Source: NCEH01 sp043195195 (lineage in GTDB: Bacteria > Pseudomonadota > Alphaproteobacteria > Rhizobiales > Xanthobacteraceae). Taken from it: 64,000 nt of DNA. Made by a program: the position numbers and the translations under genes. Shown here piece by piece: positions 51,440-60,435 of the stretch. Each line of letters starts with the position of its first letter. The first letter of the stretch is position 1. The notes beneath the pieces are model-generated. The model had not been told where the DNA came from. It did not search any database and saw only the letters and a program-made list of their open reading frames with translations. The DNA lies in NCBI RefSeq assembly GCF_043195195.1, contig NZ_JBAFWT010000010.1, forward strand, positions 80,815 to 144,814. Reading direction: 5' to 3'.

Positions 51440-52867
51440 ATGTCGTCCCTGCCTCCGCTCGGCGCCGTTCTTCCCGAAGTTACGCTCGCCGTCTCGGCGA
51501 TCGTGCTGCTGCTGGTCGGTGCAATCCGCGGCGAAGCGGCCGCCAATCTGGTGAACGGCCTTGCCATCGCGGTGCTGGCCGCAGCCGGAATCCTGGTCCT
51601 GATCGCGCCGCACACGGCCATCTCGGCGTTCAACGGAAGCCTCGTGATCGACGATTTCAGCCGCTTCATGAAGGCGCTGGCGATCCTGGGCGCCCTCGTG
51701 TCGCTCATCCTCTCGGTGCATTGGCTCAACCGCGAGCGGCAGAGCAAGTTCGAATATCCGGTGCTCATCCTGATCGCCACGCTCGGCATGTGCATGCTGG
51801 TTTCGGCGGGGGATTTGATCGCGCTCTATCTCGGCCTCGAACTGATGAGCCTCTCGCTCTATGTGGTCGCTGCCTATAATCGCGACTCGGTGCGGTCCAC
51901 CGAGGCGGGCCTTAAATATTTCGTCCTCGGCGCTCTGTCCTCGGGCATGCTGCTCTACGGGGCATCGCTGATCTACGGCTTCACGGATTCGGTGAATTTC
52001 GGCGCCATCGCAGCAGCGGCGACGTCCCCCACCCTCGGGCTGGTGTTTGGTATCGTGTTCCTGTTCGCCGGCCTCTGCTTCAAGGTGTCGGCCGTTCCGT
52101 TCCATATGTGGACACCTGACGTCTACGAGGGGGCGCCGACCCCGGTGACCACCTTCTTCGCAACCGCGCCCAAGGTCGCCGCCATGGCGGTGTTCCTGCG
52201 GGTGGCGATGGAAGCCTTCCCGCACATCACCCATTCCTGGCAGCAGATCATCACTTTCGTTTCCATCGCCTCGATGGTGCTCGGCGCCTTTGCCGCCATC
52301 GGTCAGCGCAACATCAAGCGGCTGCTCGCCTATTCCTCGATCGGTCACATGGGGTTCGCGCTCGTGGGGCTTGCTGCGGCCACCCCCCAGGGCATTCGTG
52401 GCGTTCTTATCTATATGGCCATTTATGTGGCGATGACGCTGGGCAGCTTCGCCTGCGTCCTGTCCATGCGCCGCAATGGCAATGCAGTGGAAAATGTGGA
52501 CGAGCTGGCGGGCCTAGCACGCACCAATCCCATGATGGCGTTGCTGCTGGGGGGGCTCATGTTCTCTCTGGCCGGAATTCCTCCGCTCGCGGGATTCCTG
52601 GCGAAATATTATGTCTTCCTCGCGGCGATTGAAGCGGGGCTGTATGGCCTCGCGGTGATCGGCGTGCTCGCCTCGGTTGTGGGGGCGTATTATTACCTAC
52701 GCATCGTCAAGATCATGTATTTTGACGAGCCGGCGGAGGCTTTCGACCCCATGCCCGGCGAACTGAAGGCGGTACTCGGCCTTTCCGGCCTGTTCACCAT
52801 CTTCTATTTCGTCTATCCCTCGCCGCTGATCAATGCGGCCGGCGTGGCCGCCCGGGCACTTTTCTGA
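51440..52867 (+). CDS. nuoN: NADH-quinone oxidoreductase subunit N
   Basis: A 475-aa antiporter-like proton-pumping subunit with about 14 helices. Conserved features are DLIALYLGLELMSLSLYVVAAYNR (conserved Glu), CFKVSAVPFHMWTPDVYEGAPTPVTTFFATAPKVAAMAVF and IKRLLAYSSIGHMGFALVGL. It is the last complex I gene and is followed by birA after 3 bp, so the transcript continues. Confidence 0.98.
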   Translation: MSSLPPLGAVLPEVTLAVSAIVLLLVGAIRGEAAANLVNGLAIAVLAAAGILVLIAPHTAISAFNGSLVIDDFSRFMKALAILGALVSLILSVHWLNRERQSKFEYPVLILIATLGMCMLVSAGDLIALYLGLELMSLSLYVVAAYNRDSVRSTEAGLKYFVLGALSSGMLLYGASLIYGFTDSVNFGAIAAAATSPTLGLVFGIVFLFAGLCFKVSAVPFHMWTPDVYEGAPTPVTTFFATAPKVAAMAVFLRVAMEAFPHITHSWQQIITFVSIASMVLGAFAAIGQRNIKRLLAYSSIGHMGFALVGLAAATPQGIRGVLIYMAIYVAMTLGSFACVLSMRRNGNAVENVDELAGLARTNPMMALLLGGLMFSLAGIPPLAGFLAKYYVFLAAIEAGLYGLAVIGVLASVVGAYYYLRIVKIMYFDEPAEAFDPMPGELKAVLGLSGLFTIFYFVYPSPLINAAGVAARALF

Positions 52868-52870
52868 ACT

Positions 52871-53638
52871 ATGGCGGCGCAGCGTTTCCAAAGCTCCACG
52901 ATTCCCATCGTCCGATTCACCGAGATTGGTTCGACCAATGCGGAAGGCCTCGCGCGGATTTCCCGCGGCGAGGCCATGCCCGTTTGGCTCGTCGCCGATA
53001 TCCAGAGCGCGGGTCGCGGCCGGCGCGGTCGCCCGTGGACCTCGGAGCTTGGCAACCTGTTTGCCACCCTGGTGCTGCCGAACCCCGCGCCGATCGCCTA
53101 TCTGGCGCAGCTCTGCTTCGTCGCGGGTTTGGCGCTGCGGGATGCGGTGCTGGCCGCAGCGCCATTGCTGACGACGGACGGATTGAAACTGAAATGGCCC
53201 AACGACCTGATGCTGGACGGCGGCAAGCTCGCCGGCATCCTGGTTGAGGGCGGCACCGACGCGGCGGGGCGCCCGGCGGCGGTCATCGGCTTCGGCGTCA
53301 ATTGCCTGCATCATCCCGAGGATCTTCCCTATCGCGCCACCAGCCTTGAAGCGGCCGGCGCGCCGACCGCACCTGACCGGGTGCTGGAAGCCCTAGACCG
53401 GTCCATGGCTGTGCGACTCAACCAATGGAATGGCGGCAACGGCTTTCCCTCGGTGCGGACGGACTGGATGCGCCATGCCCTTGCCATCGGCGACACCGTC
53501 GCGGTGCGTATTGGCGAGCGGGAAGTGACAGGACGATTTGAGAGCATCGATGCTCGCGGCGCCATGATGTTGCGGCGGCGGGATGGAATTGCAGAGATCA
53601 TCACCGCCGGCGATGTCTCCCTGCCGAAGGCGGAATGA
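52871..53638 (+). CDS. birA: Biotin--[acetyl-CoA-carboxylase] ligase
   Basis: A 255-aa monofunctional biotin protein ligase, without the N-terminal helix-turn-helix of E. coli BirA. It adenylates biotin and attaches it to carrier proteins. The motif GRGRRGRPWTSELGNLFATLVLP (48-70) and KWPNDLMLDGGKLAGILVEG (about 115-134) are diagnostic; the C-terminal SH3-like domain (VAVRIGEREVTGRFESIDARGAMMLRR) is present. It is 3 bp from nuoN. birA after nuoN is a conserved rhizobial arrangement. Confidence 0.95.
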   Translation: MAAQRFQSSTIPIVRFTEIGSTNAEGLARISRGEAMPVWLVADIQSAGRGRRGRPWTSELGNLFATLVLPNPAPIAYLAQLCFVAGLALRDAVLAAAPLLTTDGLKLKWPNDLMLDGGKLAGILVEGGTDAAGRPAAVIGFGVNCLHHPEDLPYRATSLEAAGAPTAPDRVLEALDRSMAVRLNQWNGGNGFPSVRTDWMRHALAIGDTVAVRIGEREVTGRFESIDARGAMMLRRRDGIAEIITAGDVSLPKAE

Positions 53639-53646
53639 TAGGTCAC

Positions 53647-55314
53647 ATGGCGGAAAATAATGAGCTCGTCTTCGCACCCCTTGGAGGGGTCGGCGAGATC
53701 GGCATGAATCTTGGTCTCTACGGTTTCGGCCCGCGGCGTGCTCGCAAATGGCTGATGATGGACCTCGGGATGAGCTTTGCCGGCGACGAGGCCCCCGGCG
53801 TGGATCTCGTGCTGCCGGACATCCGATTTCTTGAGAAGGAAAAGGCCAATATCGTTGGCCTGATTCTCACCCATGGCCATGAGGACCATGTGGGTGCGGT
53901 GCTTGACCTGTGGCCGCGGCTGAAATGTCCGGTCTACACCACCGCCTTCACTGCCGGCCTGCTGGAAGCGAAGCGCTGGGGCGAGCCGGGGGCGCCGAAT
54001 ATTCCGGTAACGGTCGTGCGCGCGGGAGCGCGGACGCATATCGGCCCGTTCGAGGTCGAGTTCATTCCGGTCGCCCATTCCATTCCCGACAGCAACGCCA
54101 TCGCAATCCGCACGTCTCTCGGCCTGGTGCTGCATACCGGTGACTGGAAGCTCGATCCGACTCCCGTGGTTGGCTCCGTCACCGACATTGCTCGCCTGCA
54201 GGCGCTCGGAGATGAGGGTGTGCGGGCCATCATCTGCGATTCCACCAATGCCATTCGCGAGGGGGTCTCCCCCTCGGAGGCGGATGTCGGCGCGACGCTG
54301 AAGGAGATCGTCGCCAATGCGAAGCATCGCATCTGCTTCACGACCTTTTCCTCCAATGTGGCGCGGATCCGTTCCATTGCAGAGGCCGCCTTGGCGGCCG
54401 ATCGCGAAGTGGTGGTGGTGGGGCGCGCCATGGAGCGGGTGATCGGTGTCGCGCGCGAGCACGGTATGTTGGACGGCATCCCGCCGTTCCGCGGCGCGGA
54501 TGCCTATGGCTATCTGCCGCGCGACAAGGTCGTGGCTCTTCTCACCGGCTCGCAGGGTGAGCCCCGCGCAGCCCTCAGTCGCATCGCCACGGACGACCAT
54601 CCCGAAATCGCGCTCTCCAAGGGCGACCTCGTCGTGTTCTCCTCGCGCACTATTCCCGGCAACGAAAAGGTCGTGAACACGGTCATCAACGGGCTTGTGA
54701 AGCGCGGCGTCCGTGTGATGACGGACCGCGATGCGCTGGTCCATGTCTCCGGCCATCCCCGGCGCGGCGAACTGGAACAGATGTATGGCTGGGTGCGTCC
54801 GCAGGTGTCCGTGCCGGTGCATGGCGAGCCGCTGCACCTCGCGGAGCATGCGAGCTTGGCGCGCGGCCTTGGTGTGCCGGAAGTGGTGAGTTGCTTCGAC
54901 GGCAATGTGATCCGGCTTGCGCCTGGCCCGGCCGAACGGGTGGACGATATTCCCTTCGGTCGCCTTTACAAGGATGGCCGCCTGCTGGTGTCTGACACCG
55001 CGTCGACAATCCCAGAGCGTCGCCGCCTTGGCTATGTCGGTGTCGTATCGGTAGCCGTCGCAATTGATCAGAAGGGCGGCCTGGTGGGAGAGCCGGCCCT
55101 CGAACTGACCGGAATTCCCGAGCGGGGGGAGGGCGGCATAGACATGCTGGACCACGTCTTCGATACGGTGGTGGCGACTATGAACGGCCTGCCACGCGCC
55201 CGCCGTCGCGACCCGGACGCCCTCGCCGAAACCATCGAGCGCGCGGTGCGAGCTGCGGTGAACGGCCTCTGGGGCAAAAAACCGGTTTGCCACGTTCATA
55301 TTCTCGAAGTTTGA
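53647..55314 (+). CDS. rnj: Ribonuclease J
   Basis: A 555-aa metallo-beta-lactamase/beta-CASP RNase with 5'-exonuclease and endonuclease activity, found in alphaproteobacteria as in Gram-positives. The active site is LTHGHEDHVGAV (HGHEDH at 76-81); beta-CASP features are CFTTFSSNVARI and TGSQGEPRAALSRIA; the later HVSGHPRRGELEQMYGWVRPQVSVPVHGE contains further metal ligands. I chose ATG 53647 because MAENNELVF resembles other family starts; ATG 53635 overlaps the birA stop and is possible. It may process transcripts such as its own operon, but that is inference. Confidence 0.93.
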   Translation: MAENNELVFAPLGGVGEIGMNLGLYGFGPRRARKWLMMDLGMSFAGDEAPGVDLVLPDIRFLEKEKANIVGLILTHGHEDHVGAVLDLWPRLKCPVYTTAFTAGLLEAKRWGEPGAPNIPVTVVRAGARTHIGPFEVEFIPVAHSIPDSNAIAIRTSLGLVLHTGDWKLDPTPVVGSVTDIARLQALGDEGVRAIICDSTNAIREGVSPSEADVGATLKEIVANAKHRICFTTFSSNVARIRSIAEAALAADREVVVVGRAMERVIGVAREHGMLDGIPPFRGADAYGYLPRDKVVALLTGSQGEPRAALSRIATDDHPEIALSKGDLVVFSSRTIPGNEKVVNTVINGLVKRGVRVMTDRDALVHVSGHPRRGELEQMYGWVRPQVSVPVHGEPLHLAEHASLARGLGVPEVVSCFDGNVIRLAPGPAERVDDIPFGRLYKDGRLLVSDTASTIPERRRLGYVGVVSVAVAIDQKGGLVGEPALELTGIPERGEGGIDMLDHVFDTVVATMNGLPRARRRDPDALAETIERAVRAAVNGLWGKKPVCHVHILEV

Positions 55315-55370
55315 TAGGGCGGTCCGGCAGGCAACAGCGACGCCGTCGAAATGTAAGCGGGAGGGGTGCG

Positions 55371-55775
55371 ATGATCGGCCGGCTCAATCATGTGGCCATA
55401 GCAGTGCGCGATATTGCGGCGGCCTCCGCCCTCTATCGTGACACTTTGGGCGCTGACGTGTCCGAGGTGGTGCCGCAGCATGAGCATGGCGTGAGCACGG
55501 TCTTCATCAACCTGCCCAACACGAAGATTGAACTGCTGGAGCCGCTCGGCGCGGATTCGCCGATCCTGAAATTCCTGGAGCGCAATCCCGACGGCGGGAT
55601 CCATCACATCTGCTACGAGGTGGAGGATATCCTTTCCGCCCGTGACCAGCTCAAGGCGACGGGTGCACGCGTGCTCGGCAGCGGCGAGCCGAGAATCGGG
55701 GCGCACGGCAAGCCGGTGCTGTTCCTGCACCCGAAGGATTTCAACGGCACGCTGGTGGAGCTGGAACAGGCGTGA
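55371..55775 (+). CDS. mce: Methylmalonyl-CoA epimerase
   Basis: A 134-aa VOC-fold enzyme that interconverts (2S)- and (2R)-methylmalonyl-CoA in propionyl-CoA degradation or the ethylmalonyl-CoA pathway. Conserved metal-ligand segments are LNHVAIAV (His7), the central strands EHGVSTVFINLPNTKIELLEPLG, NPDGGIHHICYEVED, and the C-terminal FNGTLVELEQA. ATG 55371 follows GGGAGGGG. DUF1467 follows 13 bp later; this neighbour pair recurs in alphaproteobacteria. Confidence 0.94.
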   Translation: MIGRLNHVAIAVRDIAAASALYRDTLGADVSEVVPQHEHGVSTVFINLPNTKIELLEPLGADSPILKFLERNPDGGIHHICYEVEDILSARDQLKATGARVLGSGEPRIGAHGKPVLFLHPKDFNGTLVELEQA

Positions 55776-55788
55776 GGACGCGAAACCC

Positions 55789-56058
55789 GTGAAGATCGGA
55801 TCGATACTCGCCATTTATTTTATTGTCTGGTGGACGGTGTTGTTCGCCATCCTGCCGTTCGGTGTGCGCTCTCAAGCTGAGGCTCAGCAGGTCGAGCCCG
55901 GCACGGATCCCGGTGCACCGACGCGGCCGTTCCTGTTGCGCAAGGTGGCGGCGACCACGGTGGTGGCGGCCATCGTCACCTTTGGCCTGTTTTATATCGT
56001 GATGAACGGCATCCTCACCCTGGAGGATTTCCCCATGCCGTTCAGCGTTGACGAATAA
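55789..56058 (+). CDS. DUF1467 family membrane protein
   Basis: An 89-aa inner-membrane protein of unknown function. Two helices are visible (about 5-24, ILAIYFIVWWTVLFAILPFGVR, and 55-74, TTVVAAIVTFGLFYIVMNG), separated by a polar loop with PGTDPGAPTRPFLLRK. The IVWWxxLFxxLPFGVRSQ pattern and position after mce are typical of DUF1467. The start is GTG 55789. It is the last gene before a strong terminator. Confidence 0.88.
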   Translation: MKIGSILAIYFIVWWTVLFAILPFGVRSQAEAQQVEPGTDPGAPTRPFLLRKVAATTVVAAIVTFGLFYIVMNGILTLEDFPMPFSVDE

Positions 56059-56102
56059 GGGCTTGTGCTCGTGTCGGTCGTTAGCAAGGCCGGTGAGAAC
56101 AA

Positions 56103-56131
56103 AAAAGGCGAGACCAGAGTCTCGCCTTTTT
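56103..56131 (+). terminator. Rho-independent terminator of the nuo-birA-rnj-mce operon
   Basis: Perfect 12-bp arms AAAAGGCGAGAC (56103-56114) and GTCTCGCCTTTT (56119-56130), loop CAGA, T-tract continuing at 56131. It is 44 bp after the DUF1467 stop codon. Confidence 0.95.
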
Positions 56132-56479
56132 CGTTTCCAAGCACTTTATTGTGGTTCGCAGCGGGTGCAGCCGCTCGATCCTTCAGTGCTGCCGTTCCCG
56201 AATTTCGCGCGCCTTCATTGACGGTCGTCGGTCGGCTTGTTGTTTAGGATCCTCCCGAGACTCGGACCCTCCCCATCGCGTCGCTCGGACGCAATGGCGG
56301 TCCCCTTTCTTTTGGCCAGCCCAAAGTAGAACAAGATTTACCGCTTTGTCATCCTTGCGCCGCAATAGATGATTTGCTGCGTCGCAGCACGGGCGGGATC
56401 GGGGCGGGCTTGTATTTTGCCGACCGTTCCGCTTTCTCTCCGTCACGCCTTTGAAACGTCCAGCCGCAGAGTCATCCAG
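56132..56479. other. 348-bp intergenic region upstream of proS
   Basis: No supported gene; no tRNA is apparent. Possible -35-like boxes TTGACG (56218-56223) and TTGTCA (56346-56351) lack convincing -10 partners. The proS promoter is likely here, since a strong terminator precedes. Confidence 0.45.
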
Positions 56480-57802
56480 ATGCGCTTGTCTCGCTATTTT
56501 CTGCCGATCCTTCGCGAAGTACCGAAGGAGGCGGAGATCGTTTCGCACCGGCTCATGCTGCGCGCCGGCATGGTGCGGCAGGAGAGCGCGGGCATCTATG
56601 CCTGGCTTCCCCTCGGTCACCGGGTGCTGACCAAGATCTGCAACATTATCCGCGAGGAGCAGAATCGCGCCGGTGCTATCGAACTGCTGATGCCAACCAT
56701 CCAGTCGGCGGATCTGTGGCGCGAGAGCGGTCGCTATGACGATTACGGCAAGGAGATGCTGCGCATCCGCGACCGTCATGAACGCGAGATGTTATTCGGC
56801 CCCACCAATGAGGAAATGATCACCGAGATCGTGCGGGCGTACGTGAAATCCTACAAGAGCCTGCCTCTGAACCTTTACCATATTCAGTGGAAGTTCCGGG
56901 ACGAGGTGCGCCCGCGCTTCGGCGTTTATCGCTCGCGCGAGTTTTTGATGAAGGACGCCTATTCCTTCGACCTCGATGCGGAAGGCGCCCGCCATTCCTA
57001 CAACAAGATGTTCGTCGCCTATTTGCGCACCTTCTCGCGGATGGGGCTGAAAGCGATTCCCATGGTGGCCGATACCGGGCCGATCGGCGGCAATCTCTCG
57101 CATGAGTTCATCATTCTTGCCTCCACCGGCGAGAGCGAGGTGTTTTGTCACGCCGATTATCTCGACCTCGCCCCGCCGGCCGCCGACGTGAATTTCGATG
57201 ACGCTGGCCAGCTCCAGGGCGTGTTCGACCAGTGGACGACCCTCTATGCCGCGACCTCGGAGAAACACGACGAGGCAGCCTTCGCTGCGATTCCCGAGCC
57301 GCGCCGCATGGCCGCCCGCGGCATTGAGGTGGGCCATATCTTCTATTTCGGCACGAAATATTCCGATCCCTTCGGCGCCAAGGTTCAGGGACCGGATGGT
57401 GCCGAGCACCCCATTCACATGGGGTCTTACGGAATTGGTCCCTCGCGCCTCGTTGCGGCCATGATCGAGGCCTCCCACGACGAGAACGGGATCATCTGGC
57501 CGGATGCGGTGGCGCCCTTCCAGGTCGGCATTCTCAACCTCAAGGTGGGTGATGCCGCGGTCGATGGCGCCTGCAATGAGCTTTATGCCAAGCTCACCGC
57601 CAGCGGTGTCGACGTGCTGCTGGATGATACCGAGGAACGGGCGGGCGGCAAGTTCGCGACCGCCGATCTCATCGGGCTGCCTTGGCAGATCCTGGTGGGT
57701 CCCAAGAGCCTTGCTGAGGGCAAGGTGGAATTGAAGCGCCGCTCGGACGGCTCGCGCGAGCTGATGTCGATCGCGGACGCTTATGAAAGGCTCAAGAAAT
57801 GA
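56480..57802 (+). CDS. proS: Prolyl-tRNA synthetase (short alphaproteobacterial type)
   Basis: A 440-aa class II synthetase that charges proline tRNA. Motif 1 is in LMLRAGMVRQESAGIYAWLPLGHRVL, motif 2 in QWKFRDEVRPRFGVYRSREFLMKDAYSFD, and motif 3 near GSYGIGPSRLVAAMIEASHDENGIIWP. The anticodon-binding domain follows (APFQVGILNLKVGD onward). The large editing insertion of E. coli-type ProRS is absent, as in other alphaproteobacteria. ATG 56480 is family-like; the open frame from 56369 is not. The stop lies 14 bp before the lolC start. Confidence 0.97.
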   Translation: MRLSRYFLPILREVPKEAEIVSHRLMLRAGMVRQESAGIYAWLPLGHRVLTKICNIIREEQNRAGAIELLMPTIQSADLWRESGRYDDYGKEMLRIRDRHEREMLFGPTNEEMITEIVRAYVKSYKSLPLNLYHIQWKFRDEVRPRFGVYRSREFLMKDAYSFDLDAEGARHSYNKMFVAYLRTFSRMGLKAIPMVADTGPIGGNLSHEFIILASTGESEVFCHADYLDLAPPAADVNFDDAGQLQGVFDQWTTLYAATSEKHDEAAFAAIPEPRRMAARGIEVGHIFYFGTKYSDPFGAKVQGPDGAEHPIHMGSYGIGPSRLVAAMIEASHDENGIIWPDAVAPFQVGILNLKVGDAAVDGACNELYAKLTASGVDVLLDDTEERAGGKFATADLIGLPWQILVGPKSLAEGKVELKRRSDGSRELMSIADAYERLKK

Positions 57803-57816
57803 CGGGAGGCCAGCGC

Positions 57817-59109
57817 ATGGCTCCAGCTTCTGCGGCCCGCACGGCTGAGCCGTCGGGCACGCGGCCGTTCTCGGCCTTCGAGTGGATGCTGTCCTTGCGC
57901 TATTTGCGGGCACGCCGCAAAGAGGGCTTCATCTCGGTCATCGCCGGTTTTTCCTTCCTCGGCATCGTGCTCGGGGTGGCGACTCTCATCATCGTCATGG
58001 CGGTGATGAACGGCTTTCGGCAGGAATTGCTGGGCAAGATCCTGGGCCTCAACGGCCATCTGCTGGTGCAGCCCCTGGAGACGCCGCTGACCGACTACAT
58101 CGCGGTTGCGGACAGAATCGCAAAGCTCAAGGGCGTGCGTCTCGCCGTGCCGCTGGTGGAGGGGCAGGCTTTGGCCTCCTCTCCCTATAATGCCAGTGGC
58201 GTGTTGGCGCGTGGGATGTCGGAACAAAACCTGCGCGGTCTACCGTCCATTGCGAACAACATCCGCCAGGGCACCCTTGAGGGCTTCGACCAGGGGCAGG
58301 GGGTGGCGATCGGCAAACGCCTTGCCGACCAATTGTCGCTGCGGGCAGGGGACAACATCACCCTGGTGGCGCCGCGCGGAGCGGTGACGCCCATGGGCAC
58401 CTCGCCGCGCATCAAGGTCTATAAGATCGCCGCGGTATTCGAGATCGGCATGTCGGAATACGACAGCGCCTTCCTGTTTATGCCGCTGCCCGAGGCGCAG
58501 GCTTATTTCAATCGCCCGAACGACGTGAACGCCATCGAGGTCTATATCGACAATCCCGACGACGTCGCGATTCTCAAGCCGGCAATCCAGGCGGCGGCGG
58601 AGCGGCCGGTCTATCTCGTGGACTGGCGGCAGCGCAACGCCACCTTCTTCAATGCGCTCCAGGTCGAGCGCAACGTGATGTTTCTCATCCTTACGCTGAT
58701 CGTGCTGGTGGCGGCGCTGAACATCGTGTCCGGTCTCATCATGCTGGTGAAGGACAAGGGGCGAGACATCGCGGTGTTGCGGACCATGGGCGCGACCCAG
58801 GGATCGATTATGCGCGTGTTCCTCATCACCGGCGCGAGCATCGGCGTGGTGGGAACTCTCGTGGGTCTCGCGCTGGGCGTTCTGGTGTGCCTCAATATCG
58901 AGGAGATCCGCCGCTTCATCTCCTATCTCACCTCGACCGAGCTGTTCTCGCCGGAGCTGTATTATCTCAGCCGCCTGCCGGCGGAGATGAATGCCGGGGA
59001 AACAACCTCGGTCGTGGTGATGGCGCTTGTGCTGTCGCTGCTCGCGACCCTTTATCCCTCCTGGCGAGCCGCTCGGCTCGATCCGGTGGAAGCGTTGAGA
59101 TACGAGTGA
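57817..59109 (+). CDS. lolC: Lipoprotein-releasing ABC transporter permease LolC/E
   Basis: A 430-aa FtsX-type permease of the Lol system, which detaches outer-membrane lipoproteins from the inner membrane. The N-terminal LSLRYLRARRKEGFISVIAGFSFLGIVLGVATLIIVMAVMNGFRQELLGKILGLNGH is the family signature; a large periplasmic domain follows, then three C-terminal helices (about 285-410). A single gene serves for the LolC/LolE pair, as in other alphaproteobacteria. ATG 57817 has an ideal GGGAGG 7 bp upstream; an ATG at 57799 overlapping proS would add six residues. The stop overlaps lolD. Confidence 0.95.
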   Translation: MAPASAARTAEPSGTRPFSAFEWMLSLRYLRARRKEGFISVIAGFSFLGIVLGVATLIIVMAVMNGFRQELLGKILGLNGHLLVQPLETPLTDYIAVADRIAKLKGVRLAVPLVEGQALASSPYNASGVLARGMSEQNLRGLPSIANNIRQGTLEGFDQGQGVAIGKRLADQLSLRAGDNITLVAPRGAVTPMGTSPRIKVYKIAAVFEIGMSEYDSAFLFMPLPEAQAYFNRPNDVNAIEVYIDNPDDVAILKPAIQAAAERPVYLVDWRQRNATFFNALQVERNVMFLILTLIVLVAALNIVSGLIMLVKDKGRDIAVLRTMGATQGSIMRVFLITGASIGVVGTLVGLALGVLVCLNIEEIRRFISYLTSTELFSPELYYLSRLPAEMNAGETTSVVVMALVLSLLATLYPSWRAARLDPVEALRYE

Positions 59110-59819
59110 TGGCAGTCTCCCCCTTTCAGACCGAGCCAGCCCCCCCGGCCCTAGCGCTTGCCGGGGTCGGGCGGCGCTACATCCAGGGTGCCGGCACCAT
59201 CGAAGTCCTGCGCGGTGCCGATTTAGTTGTGGAACGCGGGCAATCGGTGGCGCTGGTGGCGCCTTCGGGATCCGGCAAGTCCACGCTTCTGCATATGGCA
59301 GGGCTGCTGGAGCATCCCGACGAGGGCGAGGTGTTCATCGACGGCCAGCCGACCGTCAAGCTCCCGGATCGCGAGCGCACCCGCATGCGGCGGGTGCATG
59401 TCGGCTTCGTCTACCAGTCCCACAATCTGCTAGCGGAATTCTCGGCGCTGGAAAACGTGATGATGCCGCAGATGATCCGCGGCCTCACGAAGAAGGACGC
59501 GGCGGCGCGGGCGAAGGATCTGCTGAGCTATCTGGGCCTGGGCCATCGCCTCGTCCATCGCCCGTCTGAGCTTTCCGGCGGCGAACAGCAGCGTGTCGCC
59601 ATTGCCCGGGCGCTCGCTAACGCGCCGCGCCTGCTTTTAGCCGACGAGCCGACCGGCAATCTCGATCCCAAGACCTCCGACCACGTATTCGGCGCCCTGG
59701 CGGAACTGGTCCACGCCACCGGCGTCGCCGCCATCATCGCCACTCACAATCTGCAATTGGCGGCACGCATGCACCGGCGGGTTACTGTAATCGATGGACG
59801 TATCGTCGAGTTGGAGTGA
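59109..59819 (+). CDS. lolD: Lipoprotein-releasing ABC transporter ATPase
   Basis: A 236-aa ABC ATPase energising LolC/E. Walker A is APSGSGKST (51-59), the Q-loop VYQSHNLLAEFSALENVMMP, the ABC signature LSGGEQQRVAIARAL and Walker B LLLADEPTGNLDP. The ATG shares one base with the lolC TGA. It faces the EamA gene with an 18-bp convergent gap. Confidence 0.96.
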   Translation: MAVSPFQTEPAPPALALAGVGRRYIQGAGTIEVLRGADLVVERGQSVALVAPSGSGKSTLLHMAGLLEHPDEGEVFIDGQPTVKLPDRERTRMRRVHVGFVYQSHNLLAEFSALENVMMPQMIRGLTKKDAAARAKDLLSYLGLGHRLVHRPSELSGGEQQRVAIARALANAPRLLLADEPTGNLDPKTSDHVFGALAELVHATGVAAIIATHNLQLAARMHRRVTVIDGRIVELE

Positions 59820-59837
59820 GGCTTCGGCCCGCACTCT

Positions 59838-60272
59838 TCAGCGCATGGCAACCAGAACCGCGCCGCCGGCGATCAGGGCGACACCGAGCCAATTGGTGGC
59901 GGAAAGCCGTTCGCCGAGAAAAATCGCGCCGAATATCGCGACCATGACCACGCTCAGCTTGTCCAGCGGGGCCACCTGACCGGCATCGCCGATCTGGAGT
60001 GCCCGGAAATAGCACAGCCAGGAAGCGCCTGTGGCGCACCCCGACAGGACCAGGAAAAGCCAGGTCTTGGAGGAAATGGTGTCGAGCGGCTGCCACGCGT
60101 TTCCGCCGACGACCACCAAAGTGATGATCGCGAGGATCACGATGGTGCGGATGAGGGTTGCGAGGTCGCTGTGCACAGCGCTGACGCCCACCTTGCCGAA
60201 GATGGCCGTCAGCGCTGCAAATATGGCGGCCCCAAGCGCCCAGAACTGCCAGCTGCCGATGAAGGTCCGCAT
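59838..60272 (-). CDS. Half-size EamA/DMT family membrane protein
   Basis: A 144-aa membrane protein with about five helices: WALGAAIFAALTAIFGKVG, LIRTIVILAIITLVVVGG, WLFLVLSGCATGASWLCYFRAL, VVMVAIFGAIFLGERL and WLGVALIAGGAVLVAMR. This is a single EamA repeat; most EamA proteins have two (about 290 aa), so it should act as a dimer, like small multidrug transporters. The loop RALQIGDAGQVAPLDKLSVV is characteristic. ATG 60272 is chosen; a further frame from 60443 overlaps the dnaE start. The substrate is unknown. Confidence 0.88.
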   Translation of the reverse strand: MRTFIGSWQFWALGAAIFAALTAIFGKVGVSAVHSDLATLIRTIVILAIITLVVVGGNAWQPLDTISSKTWLFLVLSGCATGASWLCYFRALQIGDAGQVAPLDKLSVVMVAIFGAIFLGERLSATNWLGVALIAGGAVLVAMR

Positions 60273-60435
60273 CTCGTTACCCCGTCTTCTCACGTGCGCG
60301 GGGAAATGCCGGGGATCAAGGGCGACTGGCAAATGGAAAGTTGCACTTGCCCTTGGCGGTTGGGCGTCCGATCTGGGGTAGAATGCGAGATCGCGACTCG
60401 TGCGCGGCCTCCGCGCGTATCGCTCTGGAAGATTC

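Noticed and set aside
53329..55299. A 656-codon minus-strand frame
   Set aside because: Opposite birA and RNase J, with no domain recognisable.
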